In this document: piece after piece, positions 45,338 through 54,078 of the stretch
How the letters are laid out: each line of letters starts with the position of its first letter
Numbering within the stretch: position 1 is the first letter of the stretch
DNA from: Psychrobacter phenylpyruvicus DSM 7000 = NBRC 102152
Lineage (GTDB): Bacteria; Pseudomonadota; Gammaproteobacteria; Pseudomonadales; Moraxellaceae
DNA: 64,000 nt
Assembly (NCBI RefSeq): GCF_000685805.1
Contig: NZ_JMKP01000015.1
Span: forward strand, 1-64,000
Reading direction: 5' to 3'
Made by a program: the position numbers and the translations under genes
Notes under the pieces: model-generated
Told to the model about the DNA's origin: nothing
Seen by the model: only the letters and a program-made list of their open reading frames with translations
Databases searched by the model: none

Positions 45338-45639
45338 CTAGTTATCTCAAGGTAATTTATTAAAATAGGGATAGGCTAAGCTTTTTTTACTTTAGAAACT
45401 GCCTAAGAGGCTCTATATAAGGCAGTATAGAAACGAAATATAGGGCCTAGTTTAGACGGTCTAATTATAAAGTAATGAGACTACCATAAGTTTAGACGGT
45501 CTAATTATAAAGTAATGAGACTTCCATAAGCTTAGGCGGGTTAATTATAAAGTATTGAGACTTCCATAGGCTTAAACTTTTACCCTGAAATATTAAGATT
45601 TCTGTATTTGAATAATAAAAAACAACAAAGGATGGATAT
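45338..45639. other. Divergent intergenic region with a tandem repeat array
   Basis: 302 bp between the LysE-type exporter and the EF-hand membrane protein. It is dominated by the 3 x 40-bp tandem array at 45449-45568, with AT-rich flanks. Confidence 0.6.
45449..45568. repeat. Three tandem 40-bp repeats, two with a 13-bp palindrome
   Basis: Units at 45449-45488, 45489-45528 and 45529-45568 follow without gaps. Units 1 and 2 differ at one base. Unit 3 is more diverged, and a partial fourth start follows. Units 1 and 2 each contain TTAGAC-G-GTCTAA, a perfect palindrome; unit 3 has a decayed version (TTAGGCGGGTTAA). All share aattataaagta. The exact spacing of palindromes by 40 bp (about four helical turns) would place bound proteins on one face of the DNA. 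Confidence 0.92.
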
Positions 45640-46230
45640 ATGACGCAAGCCACTGCAATGGTACTGATGTTTATCATGTACGGTTTATTGCCAGCTGCAG
45701 GGATATATTTAGGTTATCGAGGCATTAAAAAGCTGACTCAACCCAAAATGTTAGAGTACAAAGCCATGCCACAGTTGGGTTTTATTCCAGAGAAGAGTTT
45801 GCCACCAGAAGTGAAGCAAAAGCTTGATAGCATCAATGATAAAGGTGAAAAGCTTAAAATGCTTTATGGGGATACTAACAATGATGGGGTTATTGATGAT
45901 TCAGATGCCGTCACTGAGACTTATATTATGATTAAGAATGTGATGGATACCCATATTCCTGAAGCGGTTGCAGACTATCGCCGGTTACATGACTTAGACA
46001 GCGCCCCAAATAAAACCGTTGTTATTTCAGCTGAGAAAAGCAGTTACGCATCTAGCCGAGCGGATACCACGAAGATTAAGAACTCAGATATGACGGGTAG
46101 AGAAGCTTTATTAGAAGTGCTGAATACAGTAGAGACTCAATTTGATGATTTGCTAGATGCCGCTTACCATCAAGATGGTCAGAAGCTGTTGGCAACCAAC
46201 CGTTATTTGCAGCAACGCTTTGAGAAGTAA
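45640..46230 (+). CDS. Membrane-anchored protein with an EF-hand loop (paralogue of next gene)
   Basis: A 196-residue protein of unknown function. Residues 5-26 form one N-terminal membrane helix; the rest should be soluble. At about residues 77-88, DTNNDGVIDDSD fits the canonical EF-hand calcium loop (D-x-N-x-D-G-x-I-x-x-x-D). The C-terminal half is helical: ALLEVLNTVETQFDDLLDAA then NRYLQQRFEK. The next gene repeats this plan (LPP start of domain, ExLMKIETKLDGLLEG, RYLDQR end), so the two are tandem paralogues. aaagga precedes the ATG. Likely co-transcribed with its paralogue 63 bp downstream. Confidence 0.7.
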   Translation: MTQATAMVLMFIMYGLLPAAGIYLGYRGIKKLTQPKMLEYKAMPQLGFIPEKSLPPEVKQKLDSINDKGEKLKMLYGDTNNDGVIDDSDAVTETYIMIKNVMDTHIPEAVADYRRLHDLDSAPNKTVVISAEKSSYASSRADTTKIKNSDMTGREALLEVLNTVETQFDDLLDAAYHQDGQKLLATNRYLQQRFEK

Positions 46231-46293
46231 AAAGCAGCGACTGAGTCAATTGTAATAAGTAACTAATCCTAAACTAGGAGGTAAGTTTCATAA

Positions 46294-46893
46294 ATGAGTG
46301 TGCTAATTGGAGTAGGTGTTGTGGCGGTAGTGGCAGCAGGCTATGTGGGCCGTAAGGGCTGGCTGGCTTTTCATCGCGCTGTTGGTATCACTCCTGGCAC
46401 TCTTAAATATGTTGAGCCCGCGCAGTTGCCTCCGCCGCCAATGTTGCAGCTGACCTTAGTCGATGATCAAATAAAAGGCTTGCCCCCAGCTATTGTAGAG
46501 CAGCTGTTACGGATTGATGGTAAGGCTGATATCTTCCAGCAGTGGCGCAATGATGCGATTAAAGCGGGTCAAATTCCGATGGTCTCTGAAGATGAGTTTA
46601 TGGTAAGTAAGCTATTGCAGAGTCGTTTGCCAGAGCTGATTGAGAGCTATCAGCGTATTGCCCATCATGAGGAATTACTGCAGCAAGCGGCCAATAGAGC
46701 GTCAACGTCTGCCTATGCTAATAGGCAGGTTCGCAGTGAAGAGCAAATGAGTGAAAATAAAGCCCAAGCGCTGGGTTTACTGCTAGAAGTATTGATGAAA
46801 ATTGAAACCAAATTAGATGGCTTGCTCGAGGGCTGTCAAAGTGAAGCCTTGCAGCAGATGCAGGTAATGCAGCGCTATCTAGACCAGCGTTAA
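46294..46893 (+). CDS. Membrane-anchored hypothetical protein (paralogue of previous gene)
   Basis: A 199-residue protein of unknown function, organised as its neighbour. It has an N-terminal membrane helix (VLIGVGVVAVVAAGYVG), a proline-rich stretch (AQLPPPPMLQL) and a soluble helical domain. Shared elements with the upstream gene are LPPAIVEQLLRIDGK against LPPEVKQKLDSINDK, LPELIESYQRI against IPEAVADYRRL, LLEVLMKIETKLDGLLEG against LLEVLNTVETQFDDLLDA, and RYLDQR against RYLQQR. The EF-hand loop is absent here; that segment reads IFQQWRNDAIKAGQIPMVSE. A strong ribosome site (aggaggt) precedes the ATG. It ends at a terminator shared with rluB. Confidence 0.7.
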   Translation: MSVLIGVGVVAVVAAGYVGRKGWLAFHRAVGITPGTLKYVEPAQLPPPPMLQLTLVDDQIKGLPPAIVEQLLRIDGKADIFQQWRNDAIKAGQIPMVSEDEFMVSKLLQSRLPELIESYQRIAHHEELLQQAANRASTSAYANRQVRSEEQMSENKAQALGLLLEVLMKIETKLDGLLEGCQSEALQQMQVMQRYLDQR

Positions 46894-46915
46894 CATTAGT
46901 TGGAGATACAAACCA

Positions 46916-46946
46916 AAAAGCCCTTAGTGAATAACTAAGGGCTTTT
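46916..46946. terminator. Bidirectional terminator between convergent genes
   Basis: AAAAGCCCTTAGT and ACTAAGGGCTTTT form a perfect 13-bp stem with a 5-base loop, between the paralogue gene and the end of rluB. Confidence 0.9.
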
Positions 46947-46978
46947 GTTGATTTTGGTAAGTCCAGTTTGGACGTCAA

Positions 46979-48010
46979 TTAACGCTTAGATCCTCTGTTA
47001 CCTGTATTTCTACCACGGGTATTGCTAGAGTTAGGGTTAGAGTTTCTACCGGCAGTATTGGCTCGGCCACTTCTAGAGCTGGTACGGATAGTACGGGCTT
47101 TCATTGGTTTTTTCTGGAAGCGCTCTTTTTTCTCTTTCGCTTTACCATGGACACCCATGTCTTCACGAGGGCGGATACCCACTAGATCAATCAGACGGTG
47201 AATCTCTTTACGATCTAATTCAATAAAGCGGCCAGTACGTAGTTCTTTTGGTAAATCCACCGAGCCATAGCTGGTACGCAGTAGACGGCTTACTTTCAGA
47301 CCTTGAGATTCGATCAGACGGCGTACTTCACGGTTACGACCTTCTTTTAACTTAACGTGATACCATTTGTTTACGCCTTCACCGCCGCCTTGTTTGATGT
47401 CTTCAAACTTAGCTAGGCCATCTTCTAGCATGACCCCATCGGTTAAGTTCTTCATCATCTCAGGAGTTAACTCGCCCAATACACGTACTGCATATTCACG
47501 AACAATCTCATTTGAGGGGTGCATTAAGCGGTGTGCCAATTCACCATCGTTAGTGAATAATAATAGGCCGGTAGAGTTAATGTCCAGACGACCTACCATA
47601 ATCCAGCGATCATGAGTTAGCTTCGGTAGACGCTCAAAGACCGTGGTACGACCCTCAGGGTCATTGGCAGAACAAATCTCGCCTTCTGGCTTATAGTAAG
47701 CCAAGACACGGCGGCGCTTTTCACGCTCTGATTTGTATTTGATTAAGCGGCCATCGACACGGATTTCATCGCCTAGCTCGACACGGTCACCAATGGTGGC
47801 AGGTTTCTGGTTGATAGACACGCGACCTGCTTTGATTACTTCTTCCATTTGACGGCGTGAGCCTAAGCCCATACGAGCCAATGCTTTTTGCAGCTTTTCG
47901 GTACCAGCAGTGCTAGTTTGAGTGGTTGAAGTGGCAAATTGGTAGTCACCGTTATGATCGGTATAGACATCGCTTTCTGGGGTAGGGTTTGTTTGATTTG
48001 ATTGAGGCAT
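46979..48010 (-). CDS. rluB: 23S rRNA pseudouridine synthase RluB
   Basis: Makes pseudouridine 2605 in 23S rRNA. The S4 RNA-binding domain is at about 38-85 (KLQKALARMGLGSRRQMEEV, then INQKPATIGDRVELGDEI). The catalytic aspartate lies in GRLDINSTGLLLFTNDG near 140. KLKEGRNREVRRLIESQG near 220 is the RsuA/RluB motif. The C-terminal 60 residues are an Arg/Ser/Asn-rich disordered tail, typical of RluB. The start at 48010 (MPQSNQ) has AGGAT at 8 bases; an ATG three codons earlier overlaps that ribosome site and is less likely. In many genomes rluB follows scpA-scpB; here 3.3 kb separates them. Confidence 0.94.
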   Translation of the reverse strand: MPQSNQTNPTPESDVYTDHNGDYQFATSTTQTSTAGTEKLQKALARMGLGSRRQMEEVIKAGRVSINQKPATIGDRVELGDEIRVDGRLIKYKSEREKRRRVLAYYKPEGEICSANDPEGRTTVFERLPKLTHDRWIMVGRLDINSTGLLLFTNDGELAHRLMHPSNEIVREYAVRVLGELTPEMMKNLTDGVMLEDGLAKFEDIKQGGGEGVNKWYHVKLKEGRNREVRRLIESQGLKVSRLLRTSYGSVDLPKELRTGRFIELDRKEIHRLIDLVGIRPREDMGVHGKAKEKKERFQKKPMKARTIRTSSRSGRANTAGRNSNPNSSNTRGRNTGNRGSKR

Positions 48011-48178
48011 GTTATGCATCCTTGAATCGGTGAGTGGCTACATTTCACAATGTAGGAGGAGTTTGTAAAATTACGCAGGCTATTATACGCTAATTAACAT
48101 AGATTATCGCTAAGCTGTGACAATTATATTACCCAAGAGCAATACAATCCTAAATCTTAACTATTATTGGACTGTTAA

Positions 48179-48874
48179 CTATTGCTTGAGCTGACCAATA
48201 CATAAGTATTGGATAAAGCTACGCAGCTTACCTGCATCTGCCTGTAATAACTGGCTTTTTTCGGCCATTATTGTCTGCTTTAGTTGTTGCTCAGTCGCAG
48301 GATTATTTGAGTGAGCCTCTATTTTTTCACTGATTAAGCGGCTAGGGCTGTTTTTATATATTTGAATGTTGGCAAAGGTCGTTGTAAATTCATTCGGGTT
48401 TTGATAAACATTTGAATAGTAATTGGTTACAAAATCCACATTAATACCGTTCTTGCTGTCAAAATCCTGACAAATACCCTTATTTGACATAAATATAGCA
48501 GACTCGACAATACCTTTACCAAACTCATAGAACTTGATGTTTTTTGCTTGGCTTAGGTTCTGGTAAGTCTTGTTATTGATACGGTTAATGACTTGGTTAC
48601 TATCTAAATTAATTAAGCTGTATGATTTTTCATCATCATATCTAAGGATATCAATGTCTTGTTTGGACTGTGAGTTGTTAAAATAACCAATGTTATCGTT
48701 CGGCTTAACTTGTGTACCTCTAGGCGTTGCTCTCTCCCAAAAAGAAAGGTTTTGTAGTGTACCGTCCGTTTCATAGTAGGTTATTTTGGTCATATTGCCT
48801 GTGCTGGCAAGTACTGTGCTGCTAGCTAAAAATAGACATAAGCTGAAGCTGGTAGTTAATATAGATCTTTGCAT
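48179..48874 (-). CDS. Secreted hypothetical protein
   Basis: A 231-residue protein that I do not recognise. Residues 1-23 are a signal peptide (ILTTSFSLCLFLASSTVLAS). The mature part is Asn/Ser/Tyr-rich with two cysteines (near 136 and 226) that could form a disulfide in the periplasm. No repeat, lipobox or membrane helix is visible. It is more AT-rich than the neighbouring core genes, a hint of later acquisition. It lies in the accessory stretch that separates scpB from rluB. Confidence 0.6.
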   Translation of the reverse strand: MQRSILTTSFSLCLFLASSTVLASTGNMTKITYYETDGTLQNLSFWERATPRGTQVKPNDNIGYFNNSQSKQDIDILRYDDEKSYSLINLDSNQVINRINNKTYQNLSQAKNIKFYEFGKGIVESAIFMSNKGICQDFDSKNGINVDFVTNYYSNVYQNPNEFTTTFANIQIYKNSPSRLISEKIEAHSNNPATEQQLKQTIMAEKSQLLQADAGKLRSFIQYLCIGQLKQ

Positions 48875-48987
48875 TTTGAGTTCTCGTTAAAGGTATAGTC
48901 CGCGCCAACAGTGAGAGGTATCAAATGTAGACTCAGAACCCTCTCCATCATTGTCTATTATAGCCCACAGCGGTGTTAATAATTATA

Positions 48988-49015
48988 TTGACTTGAGTCG
49001 AGCTGTGTATAAAAT
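48988..49015 (+). promoter_or_regulatory. Candidate sigma-70 promoter for the small membrane protein
   Basis: TTGACT and TAAAAT are spaced 16 bp apart, about 125 bases upstream of the ATG at 49139. Moderate match; not unique in AT-rich DNA. Confidence 0.3.
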
Positions 49016-49138
49016 TTAGTATTAAACTCTCATCGTAATTCAAAAGTTATTTCAACGACCTCATTTAAAGCCTTTAGACTTAACAGAAGCTGTCATATTC
49101 ACTACTCCTAATATAAAGATTAATAGGGCGGACTAATA

Positions 49139-49309
49139 ATGAAATATTTATATAGAATTTTGGGAGCAGCATTAGGCATAGGATTGGGTTTTATAACCCT
49201 CAATATATTTGATATTCCTAACCCTTACGTGTTAATAGTATGGATGTTTATCCTCTTTATCATCACCAGTATCTTTGAGGTGTTTTTTATTAAAAAGAAA
49301 GGTCTTTAA
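49139..49309 (+). CDS. Small two-helix membrane protein
   Basis: A 56-codon ORF starting MKYLYRILGAALGIGLGFIT. It holds two hydrophobic segments (about residues 7-23 and 31-50) separated by a short N-P-containing loop, and ends in a basic IKKKGL tail, consistent with a small inner-membrane protein. A weak purine-rich site (aatagggcgg) precedes the ATG. It lies alone on the plus strand between two minus-strand genes. I do not recognise a family. The membrane pattern and positive-inside tail argue it is real, but it is short. Confidence 0.5.
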   Translation: MKYLYRILGAALGIGLGFITLNIFDIPNPYVLIVWMFILFIITSIFEVFFIKKKGL

Positions 49310-49402
49310 GTCGATAGTATAGTTTGCAGGATTATTGTTTTAATAATGTGAGTCGGATTCCCTTAAGTCCGGTTATCTAAATTGCTACTAATTCAAACTG
49401 CA

Positions 49403-50422
49403 CTAGCTATGCCTTTCAACCCAATCCAGCACAGTAGGCCAAACCTCTTTAGCAGCGTTACGGCTTAGAAAAATACGGGTATGGTTGTAATCTTCCAAGT
49501 TGCCATTGGCGATAGAGAACTCACGCCATTGATTTTTTGAGTTTTTAAAGGCTTGTAGGAATTTCAATGTCCCTCGAGGCGGAGCAACCCAATCACCGGC
49601 GGCGCAAATTGAGTAAATCGGTACGGTAATATTGGGCATTAGCGTACGATAATCGAGCGGTTGTGGGGTGGTTACAGTTTGCGACTTCCTGCTTAAGCGT
49701 AGCCCTGTTTGTCTAAGTAATTGCTGTCTTATGGGCGTCGGTAAATAGCTACTGAAGTTTTGGTTTAAATTCCAGTCCATCCACTGTGAGAGCAAATAGT
49801 AGCTCTCATTCATAGTGCCCAATTTCAATCGTTTGCCTTCTACATAACCTAGCTTACGGGTCACTGCTTTGAGAAATAGTAATTTTGCGTAGCTTGAAGG
49901 GGTGGAAGTGCCAGCAAAGACTTGGCAGGCCACCATACAGATGCTATTTATTTTATCGTTAAATTTGGGATAGCGGGTTAAGCATAGGGTCAAACAGATA
50001 CCGCCACCACTGTGAGTAATACAGTGTAGTGTATCAAGCTTAAGCTCATCAAATAAATAGTCGAAAGTGGCTTTGACATCATAAAATGCGATGTCTTCTA
50101 AATGATAGTTGCTCTGCGGCTGACTACTACTGCCATGACCACGCCACTCCATAACAAAGCACTGATGGCCTAATGAAGCAAAATAATTAGCTATGCCCAA
50201 ACAGACCGTCTTGTCTGAAAATGCACCATGCAAAAACAAAAGGTTTTGTTTTTTATTAGCACCGCTAGTGCCATTAAGTCTTTTGCTATCACGAACTTCC
50301 TTGCCACTATCAGCAATATTATCAAAAACTTCATCATCTATTACTTGCCAAACGGCAACTTGTTGATGATCTTTGGTGGTCACTAGATTTAAAGTTTGCT
50401 TTATCATTGCTTGAGGTCTCAT
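49403..50422 (-). CDS. Alpha/beta-hydrolase fold protein
   Basis: A 339-residue hydrolase. NLLFLHGAFSDKTV (oxyanion H-G) lies near residue 60, EWRGHGSS near 93, the nucleophile elbow ITHSGGGICLTL (T-H-S-G-G, Ser near 138), AAGDWVAPP (acid) near 270, and His in YNHTRIF near 312. The first elbow glycine is Thr. Such proteins include esterases and lipases; substrate unknown. Residues 25-55 are a polar insert. The ATG at 50422 directly follows aaggat, too close to be ideal; M6 is an alternative start. It belongs to the accessory block between scpB and rluB. Confidence 0.82.
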   Translation of the reverse strand: MRPQAMIKQTLNLVTTKDHQQVAVWQVIDDEVFDNIADSGKEVRDSKRLNGTSGANKKQNLLFLHGAFSDKTVCLGIANYFASLGHQCFVMEWRGHGSSSQPQSNYHLEDIAFYDVKATFDYLFDELKLDTLHCITHSGGGICLTLCLTRYPKFNDKINSICMVACQVFAGTSTPSSYAKLLFLKAVTRKLGYVEGKRLKLGTMNESYYLLSQWMDWNLNQNFSSYLPTPIRQQLLRQTGLRLSRKSQTVTTPQPLDYRTLMPNITVPIYSICAAGDWVAPPRGTLKFLQAFKNSKNQWREFSIANGNLEDYNHTRIFLSRNAAKEVWPTVLDWVERHS

Positions 50423-50503
50423 ATCCTTATGATGTTTATAGGCTCCAAACCTAGATACTTTACACTTAGCGCTTTAATTAAGCTACTCCATTGAGCGACT
50501 AAG

Positions 50504-51328
50504 CTATTTACTAAGCTTCAAGATTCTAAAGGCGCCTTGAATAACTAAAGCAAATACGATACCACCAATAATTAAATCAGGAGTGCTCGAGTGTAACCAG
50601 TTTACTAACAGCCCTGCAATGATGACACCTGAGTTGATAATGACGTCATTTGAGGTAAAAATCATACTGGCTTGCATGTGAGCTTCTTCTTTGCTTTTTG
50701 ATTTTTGCAGTAGATAGAGGCAGATTGAGTTCGCAATCAGTGCAAGGATTGATACCACAATCATGGTAGAGAAGTCAGGTAATTGCTCATTGCCAAAGAA
50801 GCGTCTTAGCACTTCCAAAAAACCAATAATTGCTAGCAACATTTGGAAATATCCAGCAATTCTGGCAATACGTTTTTTCTTAATGACGGTTCCACCCACC
50901 GCAAATAAGCTGATAGCGTACACGAAGCTATCTGCCAGCATATCCAAGCTGTCAGCAACCAGACCCATTGAACGAGAAATCAATCCCGTGCTCATTTCAA
51001 TAATAAAGAACGCAAAGTTAATAATCAGCACTATCCAAAGCAGCTTTCTTTGCTCAGCATCTTTTTGGTTACTAAAATTAGCTGTAAAGCTATTATTGGG
51101 GTCGGAGGGGTCAACAGTCTCGGTAGAGAGCAAAGTATCTCCTAAATTTAGATCATGAATAGCATGTTCTATATCATCGGCTTTGCCATGATGAAACACG
51201 GTTAATTGACGGTTAGCAATGTCGAACTCAAGATGCTCGATGTCCGAATTTCCATCTAGCTTCATTCGGATTAATCTCTCCTCCGAAGGGCAATCCATTT
51301 TTGATATTTTAAAGAGTGATTTATTCAT
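50504..51328 (-). CDS. Cation-efflux (CDF-like) transporter with N-terminal HMA-like domain
   Basis: A 274-residue membrane protein. Residues 1-70 resemble a heavy-metal-associated fold (FKISKMDCPSEERLIRMKLD) with only one cysteine at the usual metal loop. Residues 90-270 have about six helices. GLVADSLDMLADSFVYAIS (residues near 120) matches CDF helix 2 with D-x-x-x-D. In helix 5 the usual H-x-x-x-D reads F-T-S-N-D, so the His is missing and metal choice is unclear. No cytoplasmic C-terminal CDF domain is present. It starts 30 bp after scpB on the same strand, so it may share that operon. Confidence 0.8.
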   Translation of the reverse strand: MNKSLFKISKMDCPSEERLIRMKLDGNSDIEHLEFDIANRQLTVFHHGKADDIEHAIHDLNLGDTLLSTETVDPSDPNNSFTANFSNQKDAEQRKLLWIVLIINFAFFIIEMSTGLISRSMGLVADSLDMLADSFVYAISLFAVGGTVIKKKRIARIAGYFQMLLAIIGFLEVLRRFFGNEQLPDFSTMIVVSILALIANSICLYLLQKSKSKEEAHMQASMIFTSNDVIINSGVIIAGLLVNWLHSSTPDLIIGGIVFALVIQGAFRILKLSK

Positions 51329-51357
51329 AGCTGAAATAGCATCCGATCTATCAAAAT

Positions 51358-52026
51358 TTACTCATTCTGGGTTTTATTATCCAAATTCAAATCAGGTAGC
51401 GGTGGCAGCTGCTCGAGGCTTTCAAGACCGAATGCATCCAAAAATTCAGGTGTCGTATGCAGTAGAGCAGGGCGGCCTAAGGTTTCTCGATAGCCTTTTT
51501 CGACTATCCAGCCTTTATCAAATAGCTGACGCAAGATATTGCTCGATACGGTAACGCCGCGCACTTGCTCAATATCACTACGGGTTACGGGTTGTTTATA
51601 GGCAATGACACTTAATGTCTCTAGCAAAGCTTGGCTTAAATGCTCTAGACGCTGCGGGAAAACCTCTTGAATTAGACTACTATATTCACTGCGAATTTGT
51701 AGTCGATAGCCACTGGCTGATTCGCTGAGACTTAGCACACCAGTGGTCAATCTTTGTTGTAATATTACCAAAGCTGTCTCTAACTCTTGTTTTGATAAAG
51801 ACAAATACTTCCTTAATTGGCTGCCAGTTAATGGGGATTCTGAGGCGTGTAACAGCACTTCAATCCTACGGCTTAATAAGTCATAGCGATTAAAGGTGCT
51901 TAGGTCCGAGTTAGTGGTCTGTTTTTGCTCCGCAGAGTCAGGGGTAATAGAAGACTGATTGTCTGCTAATTGACTGTCCGCTAATTGAGAGTTTACTAAC
52001 AAAGAGTCATCGGTTTGTTTTGCCAT
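51358..52026 (-). CDS. scpB: Segregation and condensation protein ScpB
   Basis: Winged-helix partner of the SMC-kleisin complex that compacts and segregates chromosomes. RRIEVLLHASESPLTGSQLR near residue 50 starts the first winged helix. LLETLSVIAYKQPVTRSDIE, then RGVTVSSNILRQLFDKGWI near 140, and GRPALLHTTPEFLDAFGLES near 188 are family hallmarks. The first 40 residues are a Ser/Gln/Asp-rich tail. It lies 90 bp downstream of scpA. Confidence 0.95.
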   Translation of the reverse strand: MAKQTDDSLLVNSQLADSQLADNQSSITPDSAEQKQTTNSDLSTFNRYDLLSRRIEVLLHASESPLTGSQLRKYLSLSKQELETALVILQQRLTTGVLSLSESASGYRLQIRSEYSSLIQEVFPQRLEHLSQALLETLSVIAYKQPVTRSDIEQVRGVTVSSNILRQLFDKGWIVEKGYRETLGRPALLHTTPEFLDAFGLESLEQLPPLPDLNLDNKTQNE

Positions 52027-52116
52027 GGAATTTCGCTAAATTGTCAAAATAAGGAGGGGTTATAGTAAATAACAGCTGAGATTGAGCGATATAGGTTATT
52101 CTTTTAGCAGCCTAAG

Positions 52117-52980
52117 TTAAGCCACCCAGCGCAATTTTAGGCTCGATAAGCTGTAAGTATGTTGCGGCTCCTGCAGGGTCTCATCGACTGATTGCAACTG
52201 ATCATTTTCAGCATCTACAACGTCAATAATTTGTCGCTTCATCAATTCAAGCACCGCCACGAAGCTGACTACCACCCCGAGTCGGCCTTGGCTTTGATCA
52301 AGCAGCTCAATAAAGGTGCCTTCACCTCGCTCACTCAGCTGACGACTGATACTGGCAATTCGATCTGACAATGGAACCGGGTCAACCTTGACATTATGCA
52401 TGTGATAATCGGGTTTAAGTTGCATTTTTAGCAAGCTTTCTACCAGCATTGTCGCAGGATAACTGGGCAGCTCAGCCGCCATAACCTCAGGGTCAGGCAG
52501 GCTTGCCATCGCCAAAAATACATCTCGCTCAAGGCGGATTAAGTTGTCCAAGCGGCGAGCGGCCTCTTTAATCTGAGCATAATCCTCCAAGCGTGCTATC
52601 AGCTCCGCTTTGGGATCCCGCTCATCTTCTAACTTCTCAGGCACAGGTAATAACAGCTCCGTCTTAATGGCAATCAAAGTAGAGGCCATTAACAGATAGT
52701 CACCTGCCAACTCAAAGTGGTCCTCATCTAGCTCATCGATATAGGCAAGGTACTGCTCAGTGATGGGCAAGATGGCGGTATCTGTGATGTCAAAGTTGTT
52801 CTTTTTGACCAAATACAATAAGAAATCTAGGGGTCCCTCAAATTGCTCAAGCCAAATAGCAAAAGCCTGAGGCGGCACATATAAATCCTCAGGCAAAGCT
52901 TCAACAGGCGTAGTATAAATTCTTATACTGGCGCCTGTGTCGTTTAGAGAATTTGCTAAGGAAGTCGCTGTGGTATTCAA
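52117..52980 (-). CDS. scpA: Segregation and condensation protein ScpA
   Basis: Kleisin subunit bridging the SMC heads. LEQFEGPLDFLLYLVKKNNF near residue 48 is the ScpA N-terminal signature. DYLLMASTLIAIKTELLLP near 97 and the C-terminal winged helix ending SLSSLKLRW follow. 287 residues. The only in-frame start before the conserved domain is TTG (M-N-T-T-A), 12 bases after the trpS stop, with AGGG at 9 bases. This suggests translation coupled to trpS. Confidence 0.95.
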   Translation of the reverse strand: MNTTATSLANSLNDTGASIRIYTTPVEALPEDLYVPPQAFAIWLEQFEGPLDFLLYLVKKNNFDITDTAILPITEQYLAYIDELDEDHFELAGDYLLMASTLIAIKTELLLPVPEKLEDERDPKAELIARLEDYAQIKEAARRLDNLIRLERDVFLAMASLPDPEVMAAELPSYPATMLVESLLKMQLKPDYHMHNVKVDPVPLSDRIASISRQLSERGEGTFIELLDQSQGRLGVVVSFVAVLELMKRQIIDVVDAENDQLQSVDETLQEPQHTYSLSSLKLRWVA

Positions 52981-52992
52981 AAACCGCTGCCC

Positions 52993-54078
52993 TTATTTCA
53001 ACTTAGCCAGAGGCTTGATGCCAATAGCACGGCGTGCTTTGTCTAGCTGTCTGCGGCTATGACGGCGTGCTTTTTCACCACCAGCTTGCAAGATCTCTTC
53101 CAGCTCTTTTGGATTTGCCATCAGCTCAAAATAGCGGTCTCGGAATGGCGCAATCTCAGAGTTAATTTTTTCAAATAGGATTTGTTTGGCATCACCCCAA
53201 GCAATACCCGCTTCAAACTGTGCACGCAGGTCAGCAATTTCACTAGGCGTAGCAAAAGCACGGTAGATCTCAAAGATGACTGAATCATCTGGATTCTTTG
53301 GCTCTTCAGGTGCTTGTGAGTTGGTAACAATCTGCATAACCGCCTTGCGCAGTTGTTTTTCGGGATCAACTTGAGGGTTATATTCGCCAAATAATGGAAT
53401 AATGTTGTTGTAACTTTTACTCATTTTTCGACCATCAAGACCAGTTAATAATGGCATGTCATCATCAACTACAGCAGATGGTAGGGTAAATAGTGATTTG
53501 TACTTATGGTTAAAAGTACCCGCGATGTCACGTGCCATCTCTACGTGCTGGATTTGGTCACGACCTACCGGTACGTGGGTGGCATTAAACATTAAAATGT
53601 CAGCTGCCATAAGTACTGGATAACCAAATAGACCCATGGTGATGTTGTGATCGGCATCGACGTCATTGTTTAGGTTAACATCAACTGCTGCCTTATATGC
53701 GTGAGCACGATTCATTAAACCTTTGGCGCATGAGCAGTTCAATATCCACGCCAGCTCAGGAATTTCAGGCACATCAGATTGGCGATAAAAAACCACTTTT
53801 TCAGGGTCCAAACCGCAGGCAAGCCAAGTGGCAGCAATGGCTTTGGTAGACTCGTGGATTTGTTTTGGATCGGCGCATTTAATAATACTGTGGTAATCGG
53901 CTAAGAAGAAAAAGGATTGATCTTTCTCATTATCGCTGTTTTGCGTGGACTGTATGGCTGGTCTAATAGCGCCCACATAGTTACCTAAATGCGGGATACC
54001 TGTGGTCTGCACCCCTGTTAAAAAACGTTTTGGTTGATTGGCTACTGTTTGGTTTGGATGGGTCTCTGATACGCTCAT
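52993..54078 (-). CDS. trpS: Tryptophanyl-tRNA synthetase
   Basis: Class I aminoacyl-tRNA synthetase charging tRNA-Trp. The HIGH-type motif is [10 protein letters not shown] near residue 27. The KMSKS-type motif is [11 protein letters not shown] near 215. [10 protein letters not shown] and [20 protein letters not shown] (near 150) match the family. 361 residues, of the longer TrpS type. First gene of a trpS-scpA-scpB operon. Confidence 0.97.
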   Translation of the reverse strand: MSVSETHPNQTVANQPKRFLTGVQTTGIPHLGNYVGAIRPAIQSTQNSDNEKDQSFFFLADYHSIIKCADPKQIHESTKAIAATWLACGLDPEKVVFYRQSDVPEIPELAWILNCSCAKGLMNRAHAYKAAVDVNLNNDVDADHNITMGLFGYPVLMAADILMFNATHVPVGRDQIQHVEMARDIAGTFNHKYKSLFTLPSAVVDDDMPLLTGLDGRKMSKSYNNIIPLFGEYNPQVDPEKQLRKAVMQIVTNSQAPEEPKNPDDSVIFEIYRAFATPSEIADLRAQFEAGIAWGDAKQILFEKINSEIAPFRDRYFELMANPKELEEILQAGGEKARRHSRRQLDKARRAIGIKPLAKLK

